A stretch of 27,179 nucleotides of DNA from UBA6901 sp035256085 (GTDB lineage Bacteria > Pseudomonadota > Gammaproteobacteria > Acidiferrobacterales > UBA6901): NCBI GenBank assembly GCA_035256085.1, contig DATEYP010000158.1, positions 1 through 27,179 of the forward strand. The letters are read 5' to 3'. Every line of letters begins with the position of its first letter. The first letter of the stretch is position 1. Below are positions 1 to 7,173 of the stretch, in pieces. The translations under genes and the position numbers were made by a program. The notes beneath the pieces were generated by a model, which was not told the origin of the DNA, did not search any database, and saw only the letters and a list, made by a program, of their open reading frames with translations.

Positions 1-618
1 AAGCTCACCCCCGGCGACGTGCAGTGGATGACCGCCGGCAGCGGCGTGGTGCACTCGGAATTGCCGTCGGCTGAATTCATGCGCGACGGCGGTGTGATGC
101 ACGGCTTTCAGATCTGGGTGAACCTGCCGGCGCGCGACAAGCTGATGAAGCCGCGCTACCAGGAGATTCCGGCAACCGGCATTCCGCAGGCAACCAGCGC
201 CGATGGCAAGGTGAAAGTGCGCGTGATCGCCGGCGAAGCGCTCGGCCACAGCGCGGTGATCGAAACCCGCACGCCGATCTACTACCTGCACTTCACCCTT
301 GAACCGGGCGGTGAGGTATTACAGCAGGTGCCGGCCGGTTACAACGCGCTGGTCTATCTCATTTCCAGTGAAGCGCATGTCGGAAAAGAACAGAAGCGTG
401 TGCGCGAAGGCCAGATGGCGCAGCTCGGCGATGGCAACGCCGTGCGCCTCACTGTTGCGGCCGACGCTGCCGCCCCGGCCGACCTGCTGCTGCTCGCCGG
501 CGTGCCGCTCAACGAGCCGGTGGCGCGCTACGGCCCGTTCGTGATGAACACGCGCGAGGAAATCGAGCAGGCCTTCCGCGATTACCAGTCCGGACGCATG
601 GGCAGTATTGATTTCTGA
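1..618 (+). CDS. Pirin family protein (5' end outside window)
   Basis: This is the C-terminal three quarters of a pirin, a two-cupin-domain protein; family members act as quercetin 2,3-dioxygenases or redox-sensing cofactors. The open frame runs from base 1 without a stop, so the gene starts upstream; about 205 residues are visible against roughly 285 in the family. The motif PGDVQWMTAGSGVVHSE near the start is the pirin signature, and its His and Glu (HSE) are the third and fourth metal ligands; the first two, in the HPHRGFET region, lie outside. The second cupin follows, with LHFTLEPGG at about residue 97 of the visible part. The stop codon overlaps the next start (TGATG), so it is translationally coupled to the ring-cleaving dioxygenase. 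The GTG at base 19 is inside the cupin fold and is not the real start. The family call is secure; the enzymatic role is inferred. Confidence 0.93.
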   Translation, partial: KLTPGDVQWMTAGSGVVHSELPSAEFMRDGGVMHGFQIWVNLPARDKLMKPRYQEIPATGIPQATSADGKVKVRVIAGEALGHSAVIETRTPIYYLHFTLEPGGEVLQQVPAGYNALVYLISSEAHVGKEQKRVREGQMAQLGDGNAVRLTVAADAAAPADLLLLAGVPLNEPVARYGPFVMNTREEIEQAFRDYQSGRMGSIDF

Positions 619-1502
619 TGGCCACCGCTCCGGCACGCATGCCGGCCGTGTTCTTCGGCCACGGCAGCCCGATGAACACACTCGAGTACAACCGCTACAC
701 CGACGCCTGGCGGCGGCTCGGCGAAATACTGCCGGAACCGAAGGCGATCCTCGCGGTGTCCGCCCACTGGATGACGCGCGGCACGGCCGTCACCGCGATG
801 GACAGGCCGCGCACCATTCACGACTTCGGCGGCTTCCCGCAAGAGTTGTTTGAGTTTCAATACCCGGCACCCGGCAGCCCGCACCTCGCGGCGCGCGTGC
901 GCGAGCTGATTGCACCAATCAATGTACAACAGGACCAAAGCTGGGGGCTGGACCACGGCACCTGGTCGGTGCTCGCGCATGTGTTCCCGAAGGCGAACGT
1001 GCCGGTCGTGCAGCTGAGCCTCGATGCCGGCCAGCCGCCGCGCTACCACTACGAACTCGGCGCGCGCCTCGCGCCGCTGCGCGACGAAGGCGTGCTGATC
1101 ATCGGCAGCGGCAACGTGGTGCACAACCTGGGGCGGATACAGTGGGCCGGGGACGCCAAACCGTATGACTGGGCGGCGCGCTTCAACGAGACAGTGCGCG
1201 CACATCTCGCGGCGCGCGAACACCGGGCGCTGATCGACGTTGCATCGTTCGGCGAAACCGCAAACGCGACTAGTTATATAACAGGACGAACGAGCGAAGC
1301 GAGTAGGGCTTCATTTTCGTTGCGCGGCCCTCGCCTCGATCCAATCGGCGATGATGCCCGCCTCAGCGTGCCCACGCCTGAACATTATCTGCCGCTGCTG
1401 TATATCCTCGCCCAGCAGGACCAGGACGAAACCCTCTCGCTACCCGTTGACGGGATCGAGCACGGCTCCATCGGTATGCTCACCGTCGCTGTGGGTCTTT
1501 AA
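618..1502 (+). CDS. DODA-type extradiol aromatic ring-opening dioxygenase (YgiD-like) with an internal insertion
   Basis: This is a class III extradiol dioxygenase of the 4,5-DOPA dioxygenase/YgiD family, cytosolic enzymes that open catecholic rings using Fe or Zn. All four expected histidines are visible: His15 in FFGHGSPMN, His50 in SAHW, His169 in GSGNVVHNL and His256 in PTPEHYLPLLY. The protein is 294 residues, about 30 longer than usual. The excess lies at about residues 212-243, between the helix ending IDVASFGE and the conserved C-terminal DARLSVPTPEHY. It corresponds to a 96-bp in-frame insertion described separately. The start ATG overlaps the pirin stop; an ATG seven codons later (MPAVFFGH) is an alternative that fits the family well. 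Whether the enlarged enzyme is active is unknown. The pairing with pirin, itself a possible aromatic dioxygenase, suggests a shared role in aromatic or flavonoid-like compound breakdown, which is inference. Confidence 0.9.
   Translation: MATAPARMPAVFFGHGSPMNTLEYNRYTDAWRRLGEILPEPKAILAVSAHWMTRGTAVTAMDRPRTIHDFGGFPQELFEFQYPAPGSPHLAARVRELIAPINVQQDQSWGLDHGTWSVLAHVFPKANVPVVQLSLDAGQPPRYHYELGARLAPLRDEGVLIIGSGNVVHNLGRIQWAGDAKPYDWAARFNETVRAHLAAREHRALIDVASFGETANATSYITGRTSEASRASFSLRGPRLDPIGDDARLSVPTPEHYLPLLYILAQQDQDETLSLPVDGIEHGSIGMLTVAVGL
1252..1347 (+). repeat. 96-bp palindromic insertion inside the dioxygenase gene
   Basis: The 7-mer TCGGCGA occurs at 1249-1255 and again at 1345-1351, exactly 96 bp (32 codons) apart, bracketing the segment that YgiD-family proteins lack. 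The segment contains a hairpin: AACGA (1289-1293) pairs with TCGTT (1317-1321), and inside it GAAGC (1296-1300) pairs with GCTTC (1308-1312). Around 1270-1282 it is AT-rich, unlike the flanks, and it encodes a Ser/Arg/Thr-rich stretch without family similarity. Removing it restores the reading GE-DARLSVPTPEHY expected of the family. The direct repeat may be a target duplication or a slippage footprint. Confidence 0.6.
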
Positions 1503-1541
1503 ACGACGCCCTCGGTAAACGCGGCTGATTCACCGGTTCGA

Positions 1542-2042
1542 TCAGAAACTCTCCAGTTCGAACTTCACGGCATCGATTCCTGCCTGCGCGCATTTCTCGT
1601 CCTGCACGCCGCTCGGCGCGCCACTCACCCCGATGCCGCCGATGATCGAACCGCCGCCGGTGATCGGCAGGCCGCCGGCCGCGATTATGAGGCCGTCGAT
1701 CTTCGGCACCGAGTAGGCGCCTGGGAAACGGCCCTCCAGCGCGGAAGTCGCCGAGTTGAATGACATCGCGGTATAGGCTTTCTGTTTGCTGATCGCGAGC
1801 GTGAGATCCATGCCCAGGGTATCGCGCAACACCACCTGCGGATGGCCGCCGCGGTCGACGGCCGTCACCGCGACATTGAGCCCCTGCTTGCGGCAGGTAT
1901 CGATTCCGGCCTTGGCCATCTTCATGGCAATGTCCATCGAAAGGCGCGGGATCGGTACTGTCACCGGCGCCTCTTTCTCACTCGCGATGGCAGGAAGCGC
2001 GAATGCGACAGCGGCGCTGACAACGACACATGCACGTTTCAT
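1542..2042 (-). CDS. GlcG/HbpS-family (DUF336) secreted protein
   Basis: This is a single-domain GlcG/HbpS-type protein of 166 residues. Members include the heme-binding HbpS and the GlcG protein of glycolate operons. Residues 1-20 form a signal peptide (MKRA, hydrophobic stretch, then ALPAIA), so it is predicted to be periplasmic. The family core is clear: MAKAGIDTCRKQGLNVAVTAVDRGGHPQVVLRD, then SKQKAYTA at about residue 85, then GGLPITGGGSIIGGIGVSGAPSG and a C-terminal CAQAGIDAV helix. A plausible ribosome site (GAGAGGTGC on the coding strand) precedes ATG 2042. It stands alone on the minus strand, converging with the dioxygenase gene. The ligand cannot be told from sequence; heme or another small molecule is possible. 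Confidence 0.88.
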   Translation of the reverse strand: MKRACVVVSAAVAFALPAIASEKEAPVTVPIPRLSMDIAMKMAKAGIDTCRKQGLNVAVTAVDRGGHPQVVLRDTLGMDLTLAISKQKAYTAMSFNSATSALEGRFPGAYSVPKIDGLIIAAGGLPITGGGSIIGGIGVSGAPSGVQDEKCAQAGIDAVKFELESF

Positions 2043-2142
2043 GGTTGCACCTCTCCTCGACAGTGGTGGATGGAAGTCGGCGTGGCACAGGGCCGCGCTT
2101 ATTGTGAGCCCGGAAGAAATACGTCTTATTTGGTGAAAGCTT

Positions 2143-2173
2143 ACAGATAAGCGACAATTTATCTTTGATCTGT
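2143..2173. promoter_or_regulatory. Inverted repeats between the glcG-like and slp-like genes
   Basis: ACAGAT (2143-2148) pairs with ATCTGT (2168-2173), and AGATAA (2145-2150) pairs with TTATCT (2159-2164). The stretch is AT-rich in GC-rich surroundings and lies about 100 bp upstream of the glcG-like start and just downstream of the slp-like stop. It could be an operator for the former or a weak terminator for the latter. There is no clear U-tract. Confidence 0.3.
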
Positions 2174-2192
2174 CACAACATTTCCCTGCGCA

Positions 2193-2690
2193 TCAAAGGC
2201 CGATTCCGACCCCGACTCCGAAGTGAAATTGCGGCTTTCTGGCCTCTTCCTCCGGTGTCGGCCACAGGAACAAGGTATTGATGGCCAGCACCGGATACAC
2301 ATAGTGCGCTTCGCCGACACTGCCGGCGCGGGTTTCGCTGACTGTGCCGGTCACCGTCACGAGCCGGCCTTCCGCGTAATTCGCCAGTTCCAGATAGCCG
2401 GGGTGCAGGGCGATGAAGCGCCCGCCGGCTTTGGCCTCGCTATCCGGTCGACCGCGCTCATCCAGCGGATAGCTCAGGACCTCCAGCTGGGTCTGGCTGG
2501 CCAGATTCCTGGAGGCCACGATGATGCCGCCCCAGGCGATGGTTTTGTTCTGAACCAGTCCAATGTTGTTCGCGGCCTGTTGCGGGGTAATACGGTGTTC
2601 CGCGGCGCCAATGTCGAAGCGTGTTGCGCAACCGCCCAACAGCAGCGCAGCCAGAAGCAGGATGGAAAGAGGCAATGGCAGGTTCGGCAT
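2193..2690 (-). CDS. Slp-family outer membrane lipoprotein
   Basis: This is a 165-residue lipoprotein of the Slp (starvation lipoprotein, YeaY) family, found in the outer membrane of gammaproteobacteria and often induced in stationary phase or under acid stress. The signal peptide ends in a lipobox, LLLGGC, with Cys21 as the acylation site. The mature part begins ATRFDIGAAEHRITPQQAANN and continues with the family pattern WGGIIVASRNLASQTQLEVLSYPLDERGRPD, GGRFIALHPGYLE and YAEGRLVTVTGTVSETRAGSVGE, ending in an aromatic/Gly-rich FHFGVGVGIGL that suits a beta-barrel or surface protein. ATG 2690 was chosen because a good ribosome site, AGGAGGT, lies 8 bases upstream and the lipobox is at the right distance; the frame stays open upstream to 2861. 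It is a single gene, divergent from the next lipoprotein. Confidence 0.88.
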   Translation of the reverse strand: MPNLPLPLSILLLAALLLGGCATRFDIGAAEHRITPQQAANNIGLVQNKTIAWGGIIVASRNLASQTQLEVLSYPLDERGRPDSEAKAGGRFIALHPGYLELANYAEGRLVTVTGTVSETRAGSVGEAHYVYPVLAINTLFLWPTPEEEARKPQFHFGVGVGIGL

Positions 2691-2974
2691 CGGCAAGACC
2701 TCCTGATGGACTGATCTGACGCGGGTCTGGATCGCCCCGATCACCCTTCGCATGCACGCTTGCCCGCCCGGGAGATGACGCATGCGGTCCGGCGTGCGGG
2801 GTGATGTCCGGCATTTCCACTCGCACACGATAAACCCTAACAGCAGCCGGATGGTTCGCACAATCCCGGATCACGCAGGGATAGCGCCCTGGCGAGAAGG
2901 CCATGGTCTCGCCACCGGGATTCGATATATATTCCAGTCTGCTTCGGCAATGGAACCGAGGGAGGTCAGACGGG

Positions 2975-3280
2975 ATGCGACAGACCTGCTCCGCAGCGTG
3001 GTGCGGCGTGCTGCTCGTTATTCTGGCCGGCTGCGCCGCGACGCCGGCCTACGTGCCGGAAACCCAGCCGCTGGAGCCCGGCCACCTGCCGGCGCCGGAT
3101 GTGGTCGTCAAGGTTCCAGGCCTGGGTTCCTGCACCGATGCATCCGACCGCAGCGTGCACCTCAATACGCATATCAACCGGTCGCCGTGCCGGTACACGG
3201 CTGCAAAGGCTCCGCCGGGCGCTTTCCACTCGCTCGCGCAGTTGTATGCCTTCCACGGCCAGCAGCGGTGCGCCTGGTGA
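2975..3280 (+). CDS. Small putative lipoprotein of unknown function
   Basis: This is a 101-residue reading frame starting at ATG 2975, preceded by a purine-rich ribosome site (GGGAGGTCAGACGGG). The N-terminus is a lipoprotein signal: MRQT, hydrophobic VLLVILAGC with Cys20 as the predicted lipidated residue, then AATPAYVPETQP. The mature part of about 80 residues has a Pro-rich start, a segment PDVVVKVPGLGSCTDASDRSVHLN, and three more cysteines (GSC, SPC, QRC). I do not recognise the family. It lies divergent from the Slp-like lipoprotein gene across 284 bp that hold no other gene. A weak AT-rich element (CGATATATATTCC, about 2922-2934) sits where its promoter could be. The translation signals support a real gene; function is unknown. 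Confidence 0.55.
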   Translation: MRQTCSAAWCGVLLVILAGCAATPAYVPETQPLEPGHLPAPDVVVKVPGLGSCTDASDRSVHLNTHINRSPCRYTAAKAPPGAFHSLAQLYAFHGQQRCAW

Positions 3281-3330
3281 AAGGCTCGTGGCGATGAGAA
3301 CAGTACCGGCAGTCCCGAATATCAGCCGGG

Positions 3331-4248
3331 TCAGTCACCGCTTCCGGGGGGAGCCGCCAGACGATCGCGTCCGGCCGCCTTGGCTTCATACAGGGCCCGG
3401 TCGGCGCGCCGGATGAGGTCGTCGCCGGTCTCGCCCGGCAGGTACTCGCCGATACCGAAACTGCACGTCACCGACCCGGCCTCGCCGAATGTATGCCCGG
3501 CCAGCGATTCACGCAGGCGCTCGACGATGCGCATGGCGTCTTCGAGCCGCGCCTCCGGCAGCACCAGCATGAACTCGTCGCCGCCGAAACGGGCGAGGTG
3601 CTCGCTCTTCCGGATCTGCCCGTGCACCACCTTGCAGAGCGATGCCAGCACCTGGTCGCCGATCAGGTGGCCGTGCTCGTCGTTGATCTGCTTGAAGCGA
3701 TCGATATCGAACATCACCAGCGCCAGCGGCCGGTAGTAGCGACTGGCGCGCCCGATTTCTTCACGCAGCAACTCGTAGAAACGCCGGCGGCTGTAGGCGT
3801 GCGTCAGCATGTCCGTGTCGACCGCGAGCTGCAAGCGTTCCTCGAGCGCGACCCGCTCGGTGATGTCCAGATTGACAACGATGCCGCCGATCACCGCGCC
3901 GTGGTCATCGCGAATCGGCAGCGCGGAGTTCAGGATGATCTTGTGCGCTCCGTCGAAGCACTCGATCTCGATTTCCTCGTTGAGGCTGGTTTCGCCCTGG
4001 CTGATGGCGCGCGCCGCCGCCCATTCCGCGGCCTCGATCAGCCGGCCGGTGTCTCGCCACCAGCCCTTGTACTCGCCGAACTGATCGGCCGCGACATAGC
4101 GCGCTCCACCCCAGACCTTCTGGCCCGCGGCATTGCCGTACACGATGCGACCGTCGCGGTCCAGAACCCACACACCGACCGGCAGCATTTCCAGGATCAG
4201 CTTCAGAAGCTCCGGCGATTGCGGCAGCTGTGGCTCGGTTATAGACAT
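3331..4248 (-). CDS. Soluble PAS-GGDEF diguanylate cyclase
   Basis: This enzyme is predicted to make cyclic di-GMP from two GTP. No membrane segment is present, so it is cytosolic. A PAS domain covers about residues 15-130 (LEMLPVGVWVLDRDGRIVYGNAAG through IVVNLDITERVALEERLQ), followed by a short coiled helix and a GGDEF domain at about 145-300. The active-site loop RFGGDEF is at 220-226, and FDIDRFKQINDEHGHLIGDQVL is the metal/GTP region. The product-inhibition site, normally RxxD upstream of GGDEF, reads RKSE here (213-216), so feedback control may be weak. The wide loop usually written LTGLxNR is LTHAYSR. ATG 4248 is preferred because GGAAG lies 8 bases upstream; an in-frame GTG at 4260 would add four residues. 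It faces the neighbouring membrane GGDEF gene across a 500-bp gap and is not in an operon with it. Confidence 0.9.
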   Translation of the reverse strand: MSITEPQLPQSPELLKLILEMLPVGVWVLDRDGRIVYGNAAGQKVWGGARYVAADQFGEYKGWWRDTGRLIEAAEWAAARAISQGETSLNEEIEIECFDGAHKIILNSALPIRDDHGAVIGGIVVNLDITERVALEERLQLAVDTDMLTHAYSRRRFYELLREEIGRASRYYRPLALVMFDIDRFKQINDEHGHLIGDQVLASLCKVVHGQIRKSEHLARFGGDEFMLVLPEARLEDAMRIVERLRESLAGHTFGEAGSVTCSFGIGEYLPGETGDDLIRRADRALYEAKAAGRDRLAAPPGSGD

Positions 4249-4524
4249 GAATGCTTCCACACGTAGCCTTGCGATGGCGTTCCATGCGGTTGGGGGCAGC
4301 TTCCCTCGCTATCCCCGGGCGCAACCCACCTGCGACTTGATGAAATTCAGGTGTAGTTATTTGACCGCCGCGGCGGCCGAATAGCCTTGATACTCGTCAG
4401 AAAAGCAGCGCAACCGGGAACACGGCACGACCGTGGCCTGAGCGTCGTATCACAACAGGCCGTTCGCACGAGCTGAGCGAAAATGAGGGTTCCCGAAGCC
4501 TTTCAACTTCACCCGGAGACTCGG

Positions 4525-4590
4525 ATGAATATCCATAAGAATGCCCGTTTAATCCGTTTGGGTCGAGAACGCATGATGGAACAGATTGCC
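4525..4590 (+). pseudogene. Remnant of an IS481-type transposase N-terminus
   Basis: ATG 4525 opens a stretch reading MNIHKNARL followed by an Arg-rich helix (GRERMMEQIA). This matches the very conserved start of IS481-family transposases, which begin MN(I/T)HKNARLT with a basic helix. After about 22 residues the similarity stops: the expected helix-turn-helix and DDE domain are absent and the frame ends at 4722 in unrelated sequence. It is therefore a scrap of a former insertion. I see no clear terminal inverted repeats. The rest of the 4261-4761 gap holds no recognisable gene, only a GC palindrome (GCCGCGGC) around 4370. Confidence 0.5.
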
Positions 4591-4761
4591 TGGCAGCCTG
4601 AAAGCGGCGGCCGGTCAGTACAAATCCGGATCGGAAGGAAATCCCTGGTAAAGCGACAACCCCCCACCCAGAACCGGGTTTTCGGGCGAAATTCCGGTAT
4701 TCAGCACGAATATTGCAAGTAGTTTCCGACTGGCCTTGTTGGTGCGACGAGGGTCGCGGAA

Positions 4762-6381
4762 ATGGGAAATCGTTTTCTTGCTGCAATCGGCCAGCGTGTA
4801 CCGATATGGCGGTCGCGCCGCCCTGCGCGCTGGCTGCGCCAGCCCGGCGGCAACCGCACCCGGCTGGCGGTCCTCGCGGCCGGATTCGTCGCGACGCTGC
4901 TGGTGATTGCGGTGGTCATCGGAATCTCGCTTTACAGCATGGGGCAGATCCGCGCCAGCCTGGAGCAGCTGACGGAGCACGTACAGCGCAAAATGGTCGA
5001 GGTCGCCAGCATGCGTGAAAACCTGTATCTGCGGATTGTGAGCTCGCGCGACATGCTGCTCATGACCGACGTGTTCGATATCGATGCCGAGGCCCAGCGG
5101 TTTCATGTATATCCGGCGCGCATCGATGCCGCCTACCAGCGCTTCCGTCTGTTCACAACCGATCCGGTGGAAATTGAACTCGCCGAGAAGTTCATGAACG
5201 AGGCGCAGACGGGACTGCCACTGCTCAATGAATACGTCGCCCTGCTGATGGCGAAGAAGCACCCCGACCAGATCCGCCCGCTGATCCAGCAGGCGTTTAA
5301 GACGCAGAAACTCGGCCTGGAAACACTGCTCACCCTGCAGGACCATTTGCAGAATCAAAGCATCCGGCTCACCCAGGAGGCGGTCGCCCGCTACGGGCGA
5401 ACCCGGTTGCTGGTGGTGTGGCTTGCCGCGTTGGCTGTGGTGCTGCTGCTCGGGATCAGCATGGTCATGGCGGTGCTGCTCGAACAGCACAGCGCCGAGT
5501 TGGATCGGGAACATCACAAGTTCAAGGCCTTGTTTGAAACCAGCCGCGACGCGGTGTTGATCCTGACGGACGACACAATCTCCGAGTACAACCCACGCGC
5601 CCGGGAATGGTTTGGCGGGCGCAGCCGCGGCAGGCTGGCCGGCTTGCGGTTCGAAGATCTGTCGTCGCCGCAATCGGAAGACCCGCCAATCACCGAAAGC
5701 CTGCGCACCGCCATGGCCAGCGCAACGGGCGCGACATTCGAATGGATGTTCCGTGGTCAGCGCGGCGAACCGCAGCACGTCGAGGTTACGGTAACCCCGC
5801 TGCCCGGCGGCAGCCCGCCGCAACACCAGATCGTGGTGCGCGACATGACCGCGAGGATTATCGAGCTCCAGAAGGTCAGCCATGAAGCCGCCCACGATCC
5901 CCTCACCGGCGTACCCAACCGGCGCGAATTCGAGCGACGCGCGGAGATCGCCATCCGCCATGCCGTGCGCGAGGAAACCGAGCACGTCCTCTGCTTCCTC
6001 GACCTCGACAAGTTCAAGTCGGTCAACGATGCCGCCGGGCACGCCGCCGGGGATGAGTTGCTCAAACAAGTGGCGACGCTGCTCAGGTCGCATGCCCGCA
6101 GCGGCGATCTGCTGGCCCGGCTCGGCGGCGATGAATTCGGGCTGCTGCTGGAGAATTGTTCTCTGGAGCACGGCATCGCCATCGGCCATGCCATCGTCCG
6201 GGAAATCGGTGCGGCGCAATTCGATTGTGCCGGCCACACGTTCCGGATCGGGATCAGCGTCGGGCTCGTCACGATCACGCGCCGCAATGACGATCTCGAC
6301 CTGCTCATGGCGGCGGCCGATCAGGCCTGCTACAAGGCCAAGCGCGATCCGGGGCACGTGGTCGCCGCGCACCTGGACTGA
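4762..6381 (+). CDS. Membrane-bound PAS-GGDEF diguanylate cyclase
   Basis: This 539-residue sensor is predicted to make c-di-GMP at the inner membrane. Order of parts: a basic N-terminus; TM1 at about 35-60 (LAVLAAGFVATLLVIAVVIG); a helical periplasmic sensor at about 61-213, rich in coiled helices and of the four-helix-bundle kind seen in chemoreceptors; TM2 at about 216-240; a PAS domain at about 250-372 (FKALFETSRDAVLILTDD, then QIVVRDMTARI); and a GGDEF domain at about 373-539. The catalytic loop LGGDEF is at 454-459, with an intact inhibitory site RSGD at 446-449, unlike the neighbour at 3331. HDPLTGVPNRREF marks the domain start. No EAL domain follows. ATG 4762 is preceded by a purine-rich stretch. 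The sensed signal cannot be inferred. Confidence 0.92.
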   Translation: MGNRFLAAIGQRVPIWRSRRPARWLRQPGGNRTRLAVLAAGFVATLLVIAVVIGISLYSMGQIRASLEQLTEHVQRKMVEVASMRENLYLRIVSSRDMLLMTDVFDIDAEAQRFHVYPARIDAAYQRFRLFTTDPVEIELAEKFMNEAQTGLPLLNEYVALLMAKKHPDQIRPLIQQAFKTQKLGLETLLTLQDHLQNQSIRLTQEAVARYGRTRLLVVWLAALAVVLLLGISMVMAVLLEQHSAELDREHHKFKALFETSRDAVLILTDDTISEYNPRAREWFGGRSRGRLAGLRFEDLSSPQSEDPPITESLRTAMASATGATFEWMFRGQRGEPQHVEVTVTPLPGGSPPQHQIVVRDMTARIIELQKVSHEAAHDPLTGVPNRREFERRAEIAIRHAVREETEHVLCFLDLDKFKSVNDAAGHAAGDELLKQVATLLRSHARSGDLLARLGGDEFGLLLENCSLEHGIAIGHAIVREIGAAQFDCAGHTFRIGISVGLVTITRRNDDLDLLMAAADQACYKAKRDPGHVVAAHLD

Positions 6382-6553
6382 CGTCCTCGGCGACGCGGGC
6401 AAGCGGCGAGATAAGCCTGGTGGTCTTGCGGCGCGCGGCGACTGATGTTTGCCTTGCTGTTTAGCCTGTCTAGTGTAGTGCGTCACAATAACCGGCGCGT
6501 GGTCGTTTCCAGGGGCCTGGGTCGCCAGCCATTCTGACATTCGCGAGGCCACT

Positions 6554-6955
6554 TCACGCCATCATCCCGGCGAACTCATTCAGTATTCTGATCGCTGCCG
6601 GCGAGTATCTTCTTGATACCTTGTCAATGAAGACACCCGCATCGCTCCGCGCCACGTTGAGTCTGTGCATGCCGGCATCCGTGATCCGAATGTGAAACGA
6701 TCGCCGGTCGACCGGATTTTCCACCACGGCCAGGGCACCGGAACGGATCAGTTCGTTGACCATCACGCTGGCGGTCGCGCGCGTAACGTGCAGCTTCTCG
6801 CTCAGCTCCGTCACGGTCGCCTGCCCGGTTTGCGACAACACGTTGAGCAGGCGGAACTGGGGGATACGCAGCCCGGAATACATCAGTGCCACGGACATGT
6901 TTCTTTCCAGAATCTGGACGGCCCGCAACAACCCGACGACATCCAGTTGTTCCAT
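6554..6955 (-). CDS. MarR family transcriptional regulator
   Basis: This is a 133-residue winged-helix regulator of the MarR family, dimeric repressors that usually respond to phenolics, oxidants or reactive thiol chemistry. The N-terminal dimerisation helix (EQLDVVGLLRAVQILERNM) leads into the DNA-binding domain: IPQFRLLNVLSQTGQATVTELSEKLHVTRATASVMVNELIRSGALAVVENPVDRRSFHIRITDAG is the helix-turn-helix plus wing, with the D-R-R wing signature. ATG 6955 was chosen for family length; the frame stays open to 7090, but that stretch covers the AT-rich palindromic control region. There are no cysteines in the protein, so direct thiol sensing is unlikely. It is divergent from the DsrE-like/peroxiredoxin-like genes across about 220 bp and is the obvious candidate regulator of them and of itself; that is inference from position. 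Confidence 0.88.
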   Translation of the reverse strand: MEQLDVVGLLRAVQILERNMSVALMYSGLRIPQFRLLNVLSQTGQATVTELSEKLHVTRATASVMVNELIRSGALAVVENPVDRRSFHIRITDAGMHRLNVARSDAGVFIDKVSRRYSPAAIRILNEFAGMMA

Positions 6956-6975
6956 GCCACTGCCCTTTTCATCTT

Positions 6976-7038
6976 GTTTGTTAGCCAAACTAATTAAATT
7001 CTCTGATTTGTCGTATCGAAACCTTGAGTATTTAATTA
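6976..7038. promoter_or_regulatory. Palindromes in the marR/dsrE divergent control region
   Basis: In the AT-rich gap between the divergent genes there are nested palindromes. GTTTG (6976-6980) pairs with CAAAC (6986-6990). TTAG (6981-6984) pairs with CTAA (6990-6993). TAATTAAAT (6991-6999) pairs perfectly with ATTTAATTA (7030-7038). MarR operators are typically AT-rich palindromes of about 16-20 bp placed over promoters, so this is a plausible autoregulatory region. A -35-like TTGAGT at 7024-7029 faces the dsrE-like gene. No binding can be shown from sequence. Confidence 0.5.
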
Positions 7039-7173
7039 ACTGCGAATATGCCGGACGACTATAGGTGATGCCCGTCTGCATGGCAAACACCGTTGAGTCG
7101 CGAGGTGCAATACGCGGAATGCCGATTCCGCCACGACGTGAACTTCAACTCTATCCATTCAACAGGAGCATCT

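Noticed and set aside
4615..6552. Minus-strand open frame of 645 codons.
   Set aside because: It is antisense to the membrane GGDEF protein and shows no protein-family features.
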